This document shows positions 37,715-46,497 of a stretch of DNA of 64,000 nt, piece after piece. Each line of letters opens with the position of its first letter. Position 1 is the stretch's first letter. The position numbers and the translations under genes are program-made. The notes under the pieces are model-generated. The model was not told the origin of the DNA. It saw only the letters and a program-made list of their open reading frames with translations, and ran no database searches. This DNA is from Shinella zoogloeoides (GTDB lineage Bacteria; Pseudomonadota; Alphaproteobacteria; Rhizobiales; Rhizobiaceae), in assembly GCF_030733845.1 (NCBI RefSeq), contig NZ_CP132311.1:3167501-3231500 (forward strand). Reading direction: 5' to 3'.

Positions 37715-38175
37715 GAAGATGTTCTCCAAAGTTGAGCGACGGCCGCGTTTTCCCGGTCCGCCCTATCCCCTTCTACTCAGCAACATACCGGGGCCGCCAG
37801 CGACGGTCAGGTCTGTCCGAGACTGAAAATATCGTCCGTAATGGGGAAGTCCATGGCAATAAACTATTTTTTTTGCGCCTCGAATAAATTTCGTTTCCGT
37901 TTCGTTTGATTGGCTCCGCACACTCCCCTTCACGAGAAATTTCGCGGTTGCCTGAAAGTACCGGTTGATCGCCGCCCTAAAAAGTCAAATGATATGACTG
38001 TTGGGGCTGCGCTGGCGCGGGAGGAATTGCCGTCGCGGCTTCATTGTCGAAAGAAAATGCAAGCGTATTGAGAATGCTGGTGTCTTTTGATCCCCAGCCC
38101 GCGTCGTGAGGACGCCCGCTGCATGTAACGTCGGATCGATCGGCCCCAGCGGACGCAACCGCCAGGGAGGAACGA
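37715..38175. other. 461-bp divergent intergenic region before coxSLM
   Basis: No coding frame is supported here. It must hold the lipoprotein promoter and the cox promoter. The segment 37855-37920 is AT-rich and includes two copies of TTTCGTTT one helical turn apart. No intrinsic terminator is seen. Confidence 0.55.
37889..37907. promoter_or_regulatory. Tandem TTTCGTTT sites upstream of coxS
   Basis: TTTCGTTT occurs at 37889-37896 and again at 37900-37907, an 11-bp spacing that puts both on the same helix face. The same 8-bp core forms the candidate GlpR operator at 18761-18797 and the glpD upstream site. A DeoR-family regulator is a possible reader; this is inference. Confidence 0.4.
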
Positions 38176-38667
38176 ATGGCGAAAGTGGCAATGACCGTCA
38201 ACGGCAGGAAGGTGAGCCGCGAGTGCGAGGACCGCACGCTGCTCGTGCATTTCCTGCGCGACCAGATCAGCCTCACCGGAACCCATGTCGGCTGCGACAC
38301 GTCCCAGTGCGGGGCCTGCGTCGTGCATATGGACGGGAAGGCGGTAAAGAGCTGTTCCATCCTTGCGGCCCAGGCCGCCGGCTCGGACATCCTGACCATC
38401 GAGGGCCTCGCCGCCAATGGCGAGCTGCATCCGGTACAGGTCGCGTTCAAGGCCAATCACGGCCTGCAATGCGGCTTCTGCACGCCCGGCATGGTGATGA
38501 CCGCCGTCGACATGATCAACCGCTACGGCGCCAGGCTCGACGAGAAGACCGTCCGGGAAAACCTCGAAGGCAATATCTGTCGATGCACCGGCTACCATAA
38601 CATCGTGAAAGCCATCCTGGCCGCCGCCGAAGAAATGGGCGCGGCAGGCAAGCAGGCTGCGGAATAG
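38176..38667 (+). CDS. coxS: CO-dehydrogenase-like small subunit, [2Fe-2S] protein
   Basis: A 163-residue member of the xanthine oxidase family small subunits. The plant-type [2Fe-2S] site is Cys40, 45, 48 and 60; the second cluster site is Cys99, 102, 135 and 137 (CGFCTPG and CRCTGY). It passes electrons from the molybdenum centre in CoxL to FAD in CoxM. The order small-large-medium is the one typical of form II (BMS) clusters, not the M-S-L order of the proven CO dehydrogenase. Confidence 0.92.
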   Translation: MAKVAMTVNGRKVSRECEDRTLLVHFLRDQISLTGTHVGCDTSQCGACVVHMDGKAVKSCSILAAQAAGSDILTIEGLAANGELHPVQVAFKANHGLQCGFCTPGMVMTAVDMINRYGARLDEKTVRENLEGNICRCTGYHNIVKAILAAAEEMGAAGKQAAE

Positions 38668-38673
38668 GCGTTG

Positions 38674-38753
38674 GGCAATAGGCAGTAGCCAATAGGGCCC
38701 GGCCGTTGCATATGCGATGCAGCCCTGACGCCTATTGGCCAATGCCTGCTGCC
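38674..38753. repeat. Imperfect intergenic palindrome between coxS and coxL
   Basis: Two 23-nt arms (38674-38696 and 38731-38753) are inverted repeats matching at 19 of 23 positions, built from GGCAATAGG-type units. The centre contains a further TGCAT/ATGCA stem. It looks like a dispersed intergenic repeat inserted within the operon, leaving a 109-nt gap. Confidence 0.65.
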
Positions 38754-38776
38754 TCCATTCTCTGGAGGAGATGAAG

Positions 38777-41128
38777 ATGGGTGTCGAAGGCATCGGCGCG
38801 CGTGTCGCGCGAAAGGAAGACAAGCGGTTTCTCATGGGCCAGGGCCGCTACACGGACGACATGTCCGTGCCCGGCATGCGCTATGCCGCGTTCGTGCGTT
38901 CGCCGCACGCCCATGCGAAGATCAAGAGCATCGACACGTCCGCGGCTGAGGACATGCCCGGCGTCATCGCCGTCCTGAACGGCAAGCAGATGCTGGACGA
39001 CGGCATCGGCAACCTGATCTGCGGCTGGATGATCCATTCCAAGGACGGCTCCCCCATGAAGATGGGCGCCTGGCGGCCGCTCGCGCACGAGACGGTACGC
39101 TATGTCGGCGACGCAGTCGCCGTGGTGGTCGCCGACACGATGGGTGAAGCGCGCGACGCGGCAGAAGCCGTCGCCGTCGATTACGAGGTGCTGCCCGCCG
39201 TCACCGATGCCGTGAAGGCGCTAGAAACCGGGCAGCCGCAACTGCATCCCGAAGCCCCCGGCAATCTCATCTACGACTGGGAGATCGGCGACAGCGCCGC
39301 CACGGACGCCGCCATCGCCGCGGCTGCCCATGTCACGGAGATGAAGATCGTCAACAACCGGCTCGCGCCGAACGCGATGGAACCGCGCGCTGCGCTCGGC
39401 ATCTACGATTCGGCCGAGGATCATTACACCTGCTACACGACGAGCCAGAATCCGCATGTGGCGCGTCTCGTCATGAGCGCCTTCTACAATGTGGCGCCGG
39501 AAAACAAGCTGCGCGTCATCGCGCCCGATGTCGGCGGCGGCTTCGGCTCGAAGATCTTCATCTATCCGGAGGAGATCGTCTGTCTCTGGGCCTCCAAGCG
39601 CTCCGGCGTACCGGTGAAGTGGACCAGCGACCGCACCGAGGCGTTCCTCACCGACGCGCACGGCCGCGACCACGTCTCGACCGTCAAGATGGCCTTCGAC
39701 GAGAACAATCGCGTCACGGCCCTCAAGGTCGACACGATCGCCAATTTCGGCGCCTACATGTCGCTCTTCTCTTCCTCGGTGCCGACCTATCTCTATGCGA
39801 CGCTGCTCTCCGGCCAGTACAATTTCCCGGCCATCCACGCCAATGTGCGGGCCGTCTACACCAACACGGCGGCCGTCGACGCCTATCGCGGCGCCGGCCG
39901 GCCGGAGGCGACCTACCTGCTCGAGCGCACGATGGAGACGGCGGCGCGCGAACTCGGCGTCTCGCCGGCAGAACTTCGCCGCATCAACTTCATCCGCTCC
40001 TTCCCCCATCAGACGCCCGTGATCATGAATTATGACGCCGGCGACTACGAAGCCTCGCTGGAAGCCGCCATGCAGGCGGCCGACTGGAACGGCTTTGCCG
40101 CCCGCAAGGCGGAAGCCGCAAGCCGCGGCATGAAGCGCGGCATCGGCATGAGCTGCTATATCGAGGCCTGCGGCATCGCGCCGTCCGCCGCGGTCGGCTC
40201 GCTCGGCGCCGGCGTTGGCCTCTGGGAATCGGCGGAGGTACGCGTCAATGCCGTCGGCACGATCGAGGTGCTGACGGGGTCGCACAGCCACGGCCAGGGC
40301 CACGAGACCACTTTCGCCCAGCTCGTCGCCGACCGTTTCGGCGTGCCGATCGACAGCGTCTCCATCGTGCATGGCGACACCGACAAGGTGCAGATGGGTA
40401 TGGGCACCTACGGCTCGCGCTCCGGTGCCGTCGGCATGTCGGCCGTCGTCAAGGCGCTCGACAAGGTGGAGGCCAAGGCGAGGAAGATCGCGGCCCACCT
40501 GATGGAGGCCGACGAGAGCGACATCGTCATCGAGAACGGCGCGCTGAAGGTCGCCGGCACCGACAAGTCCGTGCCCTGGTTCCAGATGGCGCTTGCCGCC
40601 TATACCGCGCACAATCTGCCGTCCGGCATGGAGCCGGGCCTCAAGGAAGGGGCCTTCTACGACCCGGCCAACTTCACCTTCCCGGCCGGCTGCTACATCT
40701 GCGAGGTCGAGGTCGATCCGGAAACCGGCAAGACCACCATTATCCAGTTCGTCGCCGCCGACGATTTCGGCAACATCATCAACCCGATGATCGTCGAAGG
40801 CCAGGTGCATGGCGGCATCGCGCAGGGCATCGGCCAGGCGCTGCTGGAAGGCGTGCATTACGATCCGGAAACGGGCCAGCTCCTGACGGCCAGCTACATG
40901 GACTACACCATGCCGCGCGCCGACGACCTGCCCTCCTTCCAGGTCTCTCACCAGCTCACCCCTTGCCCGAACAATCCGCTCGGCATCAAGGGCTGCGGCG
41001 AGGCGGGCGCCATCGGCTCGCCGCCGGCGCTGATCAACGCCATCACCGATGCCATCGGCAACAACGAGCTCACCATGCCGGCCACGCCCCAGAAGGTCTG
41101 GGCCGCGGCGCGGCAAGCAGCGAATTGA
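38777..41128 (+). CDS. coxL: Form II CO-dehydrogenase-like large subunit (molybdenum hydroxylase)
   Basis: A 783-residue molybdopterin subunit of the xanthine oxidase family. The active-site loop reads AYRGAGR (369-375), the form II motif; the genuine Cu-Mo CO dehydrogenase has AYxCSFR with a copper-binding Cys, which is missing here. The C-terminal [13 protein letters not shown] segment carries the catalytic Glu. Oxidation of CO is therefore possible but unproven, and another aldehyde or aromatic substrate may be the true one. The ATG at 38777 has GGAGG 8 nt upstream; an ATG two codons earlier is too close to it. Confidence 0.92.
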   Translation: MGVEGIGARVARKEDKRFLMGQGRYTDDMSVPGMRYAAFVRSPHAHAKIKSIDTSAAEDMPGVIAVLNGKQMLDDGIGNLICGWMIHSKDGSPMKMGAWRPLAHETVRYVGDAVAVVVADTMGEARDAAEAVAVDYEVLPAVTDAVKALETGQPQLHPEAPGNLIYDWEIGDSAATDAAIAAAAHVTEMKIVNNRLAPNAMEPRAALGIYDSAEDHYTCYTTSQNPHVARLVMSAFYNVAPENKLRVIAPDVGGGFGSKIFIYPEEIVCLWASKRSGVPVKWTSDRTEAFLTDAHGRDHVSTVKMAFDENNRVTALKVDTIANFGAYMSLFSSSVPTYLYATLLSGQYNFPAIHANVRAVYTNTAAVDAYRGAGRPEATYLLERTMETAARELGVSPAELRRINFIRSFPHQTPVIMNYDAGDYEASLEAAMQAADWNGFAARKAEAASRGMKRGIGMSCYIEACGIAPSAAVGSLGAGVGLWESAEVRVNAVGTIEVLTGSHSHGQGHETTFAQLVADRFGVPIDSVSIVHGDTDKVQMGMGTYGSRSGAVGMSAVVKALDKVEAKARKIAAHLMEADESDIVIENGALKVAGTDKSVPWFQMALAAYTAHNLPSGMEPGLKEGAFYDPANFTFPAGCYICEVEVDPETGKTTIIQFVAADDFGNIINPMIVEGQVHGGIAQGIGQALLEGVHYDPETGQLLTASYMDYTMPRADDLPSFQVSHQLTPCPNNPLGIKGCGEAGAIGSPPALINAITDAIGNNELTMPATPQKVWAAARQAAN

Positions 41129-41140
41129 CGGGAGGAAGCC

Positions 41141-41938
41141 ATGTACGCAACGAATTATCATCGCGCATCCTCGCTCGCCGATGCTGTCAGGCTGCAATCG
41201 TCTTCCGACGAGGCGAAATACGTCTCCGGCGGCATGACGCTGATCCCGACCATGAAGCAGCGGCTCGCCGCTCCGTCCGACCTCGTCGATCTGCGCCACG
41301 TCGCCGAGCTCAAGGGCATTTCCGTCAACGGGAACCGGGTGCGCATCGGCGCCGGCACGACGCATTACGAGGTCTCGGCCTCGCCGGACCTGAAGGCCGT
41401 GTGCCCGGCGATCTGCCACCTCGCCGAACATATCGGCGATCCGCATGTGCGCCACATGGGCACGATCGGCGGCTCCATCGCCAACAACGACCCCGCCGCC
41501 GACTACCCTTCCGCCATGCTGGCGCTGGGTGCGACGATCGTCACCAACACCCGCGAGATCGCAGCCGACGACTTCTTCACCGGTCTCTTCGAGACGGCAC
41601 TGGAGGATGGCGAGATCGTCGTCGCGGTCACGTTCGATGCCCCTGCCAAGGCCGCCTATTCGAAATTCCCGAACCCGGCATCGCGCTATGCGATGGCCGG
41701 CGTCTTCGTCGCGAAGACGGGGGATGGCGGCGTGCGCGTGGCGGTGACGGGCGCGGGCTCCAATGGCGTCTTCCGCCATGCCGGAATGGAGCAGGCCCTG
41801 TCCGGCAACTGGTCACTGGATGCCGTTGCCGGCGTCGAGGTGGACGCGTCGGACCTGCTGTCGGATCTCCACGGCAGCGCCGAATACCGCGCCAATCTCG
41901 TGAAGGTCATGGCCAAGCGCGCGGTCGCCGCCGCCTGA
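41141..41938 (+). CDS. coxM: CO-dehydrogenase-like medium subunit, FAD-binding
   Basis: A 265-residue FAD-binding subunit. The two flavin motifs are present as SGGMTLIPTMK (29-39) and TIGGSIANNDPAADYPSA (about 107-124), followed by the CO_deh_flav_C domain. It accepts electrons from CoxS and passes them to quinone or another acceptor. It starts 12 nt after coxL. No coxD/E/F/G maturation genes are adjacent. A terminator follows 30 nt downstream. Confidence 0.92.
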   Translation: MYATNYHRASSLADAVRLQSSSDEAKYVSGGMTLIPTMKQRLAAPSDLVDLRHVAELKGISVNGNRVRIGAGTTHYEVSASPDLKAVCPAICHLAEHIGDPHVRHMGTIGGSIANNDPAADYPSAMLALGATIVTNTREIAADDFFTGLFETALEDGEIVVAVTFDAPAKAAYSKFPNPASRYAMAGVFVAKTGDGGVRVAVTGAGSNGVFRHAGMEQALSGNWSLDAVAGVEVDASDLLSDLHGSAEYRANLVKVMAKRAVAAA

Positions 41939-41967
41939 CCCCTCGAAAAAATTGAAACTGTTCGATT

Positions 41968-41995
41968 AAAAGGGCGATTGAGGCCGTCCTTTTTT
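41968..41995 (+). terminator. Intrinsic terminator of coxSLM
   Basis: AAAAGGGCG (41968-41976) pairs with CGTCCTTTT (41985-41993) with one G-T wobble, followed by a T-run to 41995. Confidence 0.75.
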
Positions 41996-42004
41996 CGTGC
42001 AGAC

Positions 42005-42018
42005 TTGACATGCATCAA
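42005..42018. promoter_or_regulatory. Candidate Fnr/FixK box upstream of hemA
   Basis: TTGACATGCATCAA matches the Fnr/FixK anaerobox consensus TTGAT-N4-ATCAA at nine of ten defined positions. It lies 164 nt before the hemA start. Oxygen control of ALAS-type hemA by Fnr or FixK proteins is known in rhizobia and relatives. Confidence 0.6.
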
Positions 42019-42182
42019 TAGGAAATGGCCATGTGCGGGCTAACATACCTTGGAATGGTTCAAAGGTGGCGCCGATTTGCCGCAGCGTGTCCCGTTGCAG
42101 CCAAAACGGCGCATGATATAGCCCATTGAACGACCGCCAACATGACGATGACGTCCGGACTGTCCCGGACCGGAGACTCTGG

Positions 42183-43397
42183 ATGGACTTCGAGACCTAC
42201 TTCAAGAACGAGCTGGACGGCCTGCATCAGGAAGGCCGCTACCGCGTTTTCGCCGATCTGGAGCGCCAGAAGGGCAACTTCCCGAAAGCGACCCGCCACA
42301 CGGCGAACGGTATCCAGGACGTCACGGTCTGGTGCTCGAACGACTATCTCGGCATGGGCCAGAACCCGATCGTCACCGAGGCGATGAAACTGGCCATCGA
42401 CCAGTGTGGCGCCGGTGCCGGCGGCACCCGCAACATCTCCGGCACCAATCACCACCACGTCCTTCTGGAGCGCGAACTGGCCGACCTGCACGGCAAGGAA
42501 TCGGCCCTGCTCTTCACCTCGGGCTACGTGTCCAACTGGGCCGCGCTCGGCACGCTCTGTTCGAAGATCCCCGGCATCATCTGTTTTTCCGATGCCGGGA
42601 ACCACGCTTCGATGATCGAGGGCATCCGCCACTCGAAGTGCGAGCGCGTGATCTGGAAGCACAACGACCTCAAGGATCTCGAAGCCAAGCTGGCCGCCGC
42701 CGACCCAAGGGCGCCGAAGCTGATCGCCTTCGAATCGGTCTATTCGATGGACGGCGACATCGCCCCCATCAAGGAAATCTGCGACCTTGCCGACAAGTAC
42801 GGCGCGATGACCTATCTCGATGAAGTCCACGCCGTCGGCATGTACGGCCCGCGCGGCGGCGGCATTGCCGAGCGCGAAGGCCTGATGCATCGCCTCACCC
42901 TCATCGAGGGCACGCTCGGCAAGGCCTTTGGCGTCATGGGCGGCTATATTGCCGGCTCGGCCGCGCTCTGCGACTTCGTGCGCTCCTTCGCCTCCGGCTT
43001 CATCTTCACGACCTCCCTGCCGCCGGCGATCGCCGCTGGCGCCTGCGCCGCGATCCGTCACCTCAAGGGAAGCCAGATCGAGCGTTTCGCGCACCAGGAG
43101 CGCGTCCGTCGCCTGCGTTCGGCGCTGGACCGCAACGGCATCCCGCATATGCCCAATCCGAGCCATATCGTGCCGGTGATGGTGGGCGACGCTGCCAAGT
43201 GCAAGTGGATCTCGGACCTGCTGCTCGACAATTTCGGCATCTATGTCCAGCCGATCAACTATCCGACCGTGCCGAAGAAGACCGAGCGCCTGCGCATCAC
43301 GCCGACGCCGCTGCACACGGATGCCGACATCGATCATCTCGTCGGTGCGCTGCACTCCCTCTGGTCGCGCTGTGCGCTGGCCCGCGCCGTGGCCTGA
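42183..43397 (+). CDS. hemA: 5-aminolevulinate synthase (ALAS, C4 pathway)
   Basis: A 404-residue PLP enzyme of the alpha-oxoamine synthase family. The PLP lysine lies in [14 protein letters not shown], with the cofactor-binding [10 protein letters not shown] before it and the N-terminal [10 protein letters not shown] typical of ALAS. It condenses glycine and succinyl-CoA into 5-aminolevulinate, the first step of heme and cobalamin synthesis in alphaproteobacteria. The ATG at 42183 has GGAG 8 nt upstream and gives the normal length; an upstream ATG in the same frame is ignored. The gene converges on dxr. Confidence 0.97.
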   Translation: MDFETYFKNELDGLHQEGRYRVFADLERQKGNFPKATRHTANGIQDVTVWCSNDYLGMGQNPIVTEAMKLAIDQCGAGAGGTRNISGTNHHHVLLERELADLHGKESALLFTSGYVSNWAALGTLCSKIPGIICFSDAGNHASMIEGIRHSKCERVIWKHNDLKDLEAKLAAADPRAPKLIAFESVYSMDGDIAPIKEICDLADKYGAMTYLDEVHAVGMYGPRGGGIAEREGLMHRLTLIEGTLGKAFGVMGGYIAGSAALCDFVRSFASGFIFTTSLPPAIAAGACAAIRHLKGSQIERFAHQERVRRLRSALDRNGIPHMPNPSHIVPVMVGDAAKCKWISDLLLDNFGIYVQPINYPTVPKKTERLRITPTPLHTDADIDHLVGALHSLWSRCALARAVA

Positions 43398-43418
43398 TCA
43401 AAACGGCAAGGACTTAAA

Positions 43419-44594
43419 CTACCCGATCAGCCCGGCGGCAACCCGCCGGGCTTCTTCGTCCGCGGCGAAGACATCGTCCATGGAGGCTGCCGCCGGCAGG
43501 TGGGTAAGCCTGTCCATCACCTGCTCGGCAATGTCGGCCATGGCGAGGAAACCGATGCGTCCGCCGACGAAGGCGTTGAACGCAACTTCCTCCGCCGCAT
43601 TCATCACCGCACCCTGAAGGCCGCCGCGCTCCAGCGCGGTACGGGCAAGCCGCAGCGCCGGGAATCGCACCTCGTCCGGCGCCTCGAAATCCAGCCGCGA
43701 CAGTTTCGCGAAATCCAGCCGCTCGACATTGAGCGGCGAACGCTCGGGATAGGTCAGCGCATAGCCGATCGCCGTGCGCATGTCCGGCGCGCCGAGCTGC
43801 GCGAGCACCGAACCGTCGACATAGCCGACCATAGAATGGATGATCGATTGCGGATGCACCACCACCTCGATCTGGTCCGGCCGCACGTCGAAGAGATGTT
43901 TCGCCTCGATCATCTCCAGCGCCTTGTTGAACATGGAGGCGCTGCCGATCGATATCTTCAGGCCCATCGACCAGTTGGGATGCGCCCTTGCGATATCCGC
44001 GGTGACGCCGGCCATCTGCTCGCGGCTCCAGGTGCGGAAAGGCCCGCCGGAGGCCGTCAGCACGATGCGCTCGACGGCGTGGCGCTGGTCGTCCTCCAGC
44101 GCCTGGAAGATCGCGCTGTGCTCGCTGTCGACCGGGATGAGCCGTCCGCCGCCCCGCGCCACCGCGTCGACGAAAAGGTCGCCGGCCGAAACGAGGCATT
44201 CCTTGTTGGCGAGCGCGATGTCCGCGCCCTTCCTTGCCGCCGCCAGTGTCGGCGCAAGGCCGGCCGTCCCGACGATCGCCGCCATCACCCAGTCCGCCTC
44301 GCCCGAGGCCGCTTCCATGAGCGCGTCGCGCCCCGCCGCCGCCGCAATGCCGCTGCCGGCGAGCGCGTCCTTGAGTGCACCGTAGCGTCCCTCGTCCGCC
44401 GTCACCGCCATCCGCGCGCCGCAGTCCCTCGCCTGCGCGGCGAGCAGATCCACATTGCCGTTGCCGGTCAGCGCCAGCACCTCGTAGCGCTCGCGCCCGC
44501 CGAGCTGGCGCACGACGTCGAGCGTGCTGGTGCCGATCGAGCCTGTCGAGCCGAGAATGGTGATGCGGCGCTTGTGCCGCGCGTCGGGAGCCAT
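43419..44594 (-). CDS. dxr: 1-deoxy-D-xylulose 5-phosphate reductoisomerase
   Basis: A 391-residue enzyme. The N-terminal NADPH-binding motif is ILGSTGSIGTSTLDV (about 10-24). The metal-binding and catalytic segments appear as PVDSEHSAIFQ and GGPFRTW. It converts DXP to MEP in the non-mevalonate isoprenoid pathway. The start at 44594 (MAPDARHKRR) gives family length; the frame continues 23 codons upstream without similarity. It is alone on the minus strand between hemA and the META-MliC gene; a second dxr-like reductoisomerase elsewhere is possible. Confidence 0.95.
   Translation of the reverse strand: MAPDARHKRRITILGSTGSIGTSTLDVVRQLGGRERYEVLALTGNGNVDLLAAQARDCGARMAVTADEGRYGALKDALAGSGIAAAAGRDALMEAASGEADWVMAAIVGTAGLAPTLAAARKGADIALANKECLVSAGDLFVDAVARGGGRLIPVDSEHSAIFQALEDDQRHAVERIVLTASGGPFRTWSREQMAGVTADIARAHPNWSMGLKISIGSASMFNKALEMIEAKHLFDVRPDQIEVVVHPQSIIHSMVGYVDGSVLAQLGAPDMRTAIGYALTYPERSPLNVERLDFAKLSRLDFEAPDEVRFPALRLARTALERGGLQGAVMNAAEEVAFNAFVGGRIGFLAMADIAEQVMDRLTHLPAAASMDDVFAADEEARRVAAGLIG
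43429..43452 (+). terminator. GC-rich hairpin downstream of hemA, inside the dxr 3' end
   Basis: AGCCCGGCGG (43429-43438) and CCGCCGGGCT (43443-43452) form a 10-bp perfect stem with a 4-nt loop. Only a weak pyrimidine tail (TCTTCGTCC) follows. It overlaps the last codons of dxr on the other strand. Confidence 0.5.
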
Positions 44595-44785
44595 GGTGAT
44601 TTCCGCGATTTTCTTGTTATCCGTCCAAGGCTCTACAGGCGAAAGACGCCTGCAACAAGTCATCGAAATGCTGTAAAGCGAAGGCTTGACCAGTCTTCTG
44701 GAACCCTTGGCTTGACCTTTTCGCCCGGACGGCCATAACGTCCCCGCAAAGCGGTCTCTTCCGCCCGACGCGATTGGAGAAATCT

Positions 44786-45502
44786 GTGTACCGACGCCTG
44801 AGAGTATGGACCCTCGCCTGCCTCGCCCTCTGGGCAGCGGCTCCGGCCTATGCCGACGAGCCGGTTCCGGGCGGCCTCGGCGGCACGTGGCTCGCCGAGG
44901 ATATCGGCGGCAACGGTGTCATCGACGATCTGCAGACGACGCTCGAGATCAAGCCAGACGGGTCCTACGGCGGCAATGGCGGCTGCAACACCTATCGCGG
45001 CAAGCTGAAGGTCCAGAACGGCAACATCGCCTTCGCCCCGGCGGCGGCGACGCGCAAGATGTGCGCCCCGGCGATCATGGACCAGGAGCAGAAGTTCTTC
45101 GACGCGCTCGGCACCGTGACATCCTGGAAGCTCGAGAACGGCATCCTGCACCTGACCGGCAAGGAAGGCGCGCAGGCGATCCGCCTTGCCGCACTGAAGA
45201 ACAACACGGACGTCGTCATCCGCCTGCCCGGACCCGAGCAGAGCGTGGTGCGCGAGACGCTGAACTACCAGTGCGACCCCGAGCAGCGCGTCGTCGTCGA
45301 ATATATCAATGTCGGCGCCAATTCGCTGGCCGTGCTGCGCATCGGCGAGGAGACGGTCATTGCCGCCAATGTCCTTTCGGGCTCCGGCGCCAAATATGCC
45401 GGCGGCCACTACGAATGGTGGACCAAGGGCGACGAGGCGACGCTCTACGACCTGATGAAGGGCGAGAACGCGCCCGGCGCCAACTGCCGCAAGACCGGCT
45501 GA
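44786..45502 (+). CDS. Secreted META domain-MliC (lysozyme inhibitor) fusion protein
   Basis: A 238-residue exported protein with a signal peptide (about 1-23, cleavage near AYADEP). The first domain (about 28-135) is a META/HslJ domain with the GGCNTYRG signature. The second (about 161-234) matches MliC, the inhibitor of c-type lysozyme: YQCD at its start, SGSGAKYAGGHYEWW in the inhibitory loop region and a closing Cys (Cys163 and Cys234 could form a disulfide). No lipobox is present, so it would be periplasmic. The GTG at 44786 with GGAGAA 4 nt upstream is preferred to a TTG over that site. The MliC role is inferred from family similarity. Confidence 0.85.
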   Translation: MYRRLRVWTLACLALWAAAPAYADEPVPGGLGGTWLAEDIGGNGVIDDLQTTLEIKPDGSYGGNGGCNTYRGKLKVQNGNIAFAPAAATRKMCAPAIMDQEQKFFDALGTVTSWKLENGILHLTGKEGAQAIRLAALKNNTDVVIRLPGPEQSVVRETLNYQCDPEQRVVVEYINVGANSLAVLRIGEETVIAANVLSGSGAKYAGGHYEWWTKGDEATLYDLMKGENAPGANCRKTG

Positions 45503-45533
45503 CGGCCGATCCGCAAGGGAGAGGGAGAACGGC

Positions 45534-45920
45534 ATGCCCACGTTCCACGTCGGCCAGAAAGTCGTCTGCATCAACGACCGCTTCAAGAACGTCTCCATCG
45601 ACCAGGGCATCCGCAAGGGGCAGATCTACACGGTCCGCTGGAGCGGCCACTACCGGCATTATGTCGATGGCGATTTCTACGGCATCAAGCTGATGGAACT
45701 CTATCGCGGCAAGGATGACGGCCCGGAAGGCTACGGCGCCGTGGACATGCCCTTCCGCGCGAGCCGCTTCCGTCCGCTGGTTTCCGACCGCATCCGCAGC
45801 ATGCTGGGCCTCAAGGCCCCGGTGCCGAAGAAGACCGTGGTGGCAAAACCCTCGATCGTCCCGTCCGTGCGCACCAAGCCGCGCGTCGTCACACCCGAGC
45901 GCGAGACCGAAGACGTCTGA
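45534..45920 (+). CDS. Conserved hypothetical protein
   Basis: A 128-residue soluble protein that I do not recognise. The first 80 residues are beta-rich with FHVGQKVVCINDRF and GQIYTVRWSGHY, an SH3-like pattern. The last 40 are basic and Pro/Val-rich (PVPKKTVVAKP) and probably disordered. There is no signal peptide or membrane helix. The ATG at 45534 has GGGAGAGGGAG upstream, a good ribosome site. It follows the META-MliC gene by 31 nt and may be co-transcribed with it. Confidence 0.75.
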   Translation: MPTFHVGQKVVCINDRFKNVSIDQGIRKGQIYTVRWSGHYRHYVDGDFYGIKLMELYRGKDDGPEGYGAVDMPFRASRFRPLVSDRIRSMLGLKAPVPKKTVVAKPSIVPSVRTKPRVVTPERETEDV

Positions 45921-45935
45921 CATTTGCAGAAGGAA

Positions 45936-46012
45936 TGGTGATCCCGCCGCGATTCGAACGCGGGACCCCCAGATTAGGAATCTGGTGCTCTATCCTGCTG
46001 AGCTACGGGACC
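45936..46012 (-). tRNA. tRNA-Arg (anticodon CCT)
   Basis: A 77-nt cloverleaf can be folded on the minus strand. The acceptor stem GGTCCCG/CGGGATC has one G-T wobble, the D-stem is GCTC/GAGC, the anticodon stem CCAGA/TCTGG encloses the loop TTCCTAA with anticodon CCT (reads AGG), the T-stem is CCGCG/CGCGG with loop TTCGAAT, and CCA is encoded. No integrase or att-like duplication lies next to it. Confidence 0.95.
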
Positions 46013-46165
46013 ACTGACTGCACCCATACAAAAGCCGCGGCCCTAAGCCAAGCGATTTTCGGCGGCGTGTTGCCGAGTTCCGTACGGAACAGCTCAAGGC
46101 CCCTGGACATGAGACATTCGGTTCATGGGATGGAGACGGCTCCATCCGAGAGAACCGAGAGGAAA

Positions 46166-46432
46166 ATGTCCATGCGCAAGATCATGCTTTCCGCTGTCGT
46201 CGCGACCGTCGCAGCGCTTTCCTTTGCCGCGCCCTCCCAGGCCGGCGGCTTTTCCATCGGCTTCGGCCATGGCCATGGCGGTTGGGATCATGGCGGCTGG
46301 GGCCATGGCCACGGCCATGGGGCCCACGTCACGGTCTATGACGATTACGGCTACGATTGCTTCTGGAAGAAGGTGAAGCGCTACGACAAGTGGGGCAACC
46401 TCGTCATCAAGAAGATCCGCATCTGCGACTGA
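46166..46432 (+). CDS. Small secreted Gly/His-rich protein
   Basis: An 88-residue protein with a signal peptide (MSMRKIMLSAVVATVAALS, cleavage near SQAGG). The mature part starts with a Gly/His/Asp/Trp-rich stretch of GHGHGG-like repeats (about 31-56), followed by a conserved-looking core YDDYGYDCFWKKVKRYD and KIRICD with two Cys. The His-rich segment could bind metal ions; function is unknown. A second ATG two codons on (46172) has better spacing from GAGAGG. A strong terminator follows. Confidence 0.8.
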   Translation: MSMRKIMLSAVVATVAALSFAAPSQAGGFSIGFGHGHGGWDHGGWGHGHGHGAHVTVYDDYGYDCFWKKVKRYDKWGNLVIKKIRICD

Positions 46433-46462
46433 CCGTCCCCTTCATTCGATCCTCCCCGACTT

Positions 46463-46496
46463 GCCCGGCTGTCAGTCCCTGCAGCCGGGCTTTTTT
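46463..46496 (+). terminator. Intrinsic terminator
   Basis: GCCCGGCTG (46463-46471) and CAGCCGGGC (46482-46490) form a perfect 9-bp stem followed by six T residues. It ends the Gly/His-rich protein gene and abuts the stop codon of the convergent amidohydrolase gene. Confidence 0.9.
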
Positions 46497-46497
46497 G

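Noticed and set aside
39221..41779. 852-codon open frame antisense to coxL and coxM
   Set aside because: It spans two real genes and their junction, has no recognisable domain and is composed of Arg/Ala/Gly/Asp-rich shadow sequence.
45935..46165. Plus-strand frame translating as IPPRFERGTPRLGIWCSILLS before the Gly/His-rich protein
   Set aside because: This peptide is the classic artefact of translating the complement of a tRNA gene; the region is tRNA-Arg.
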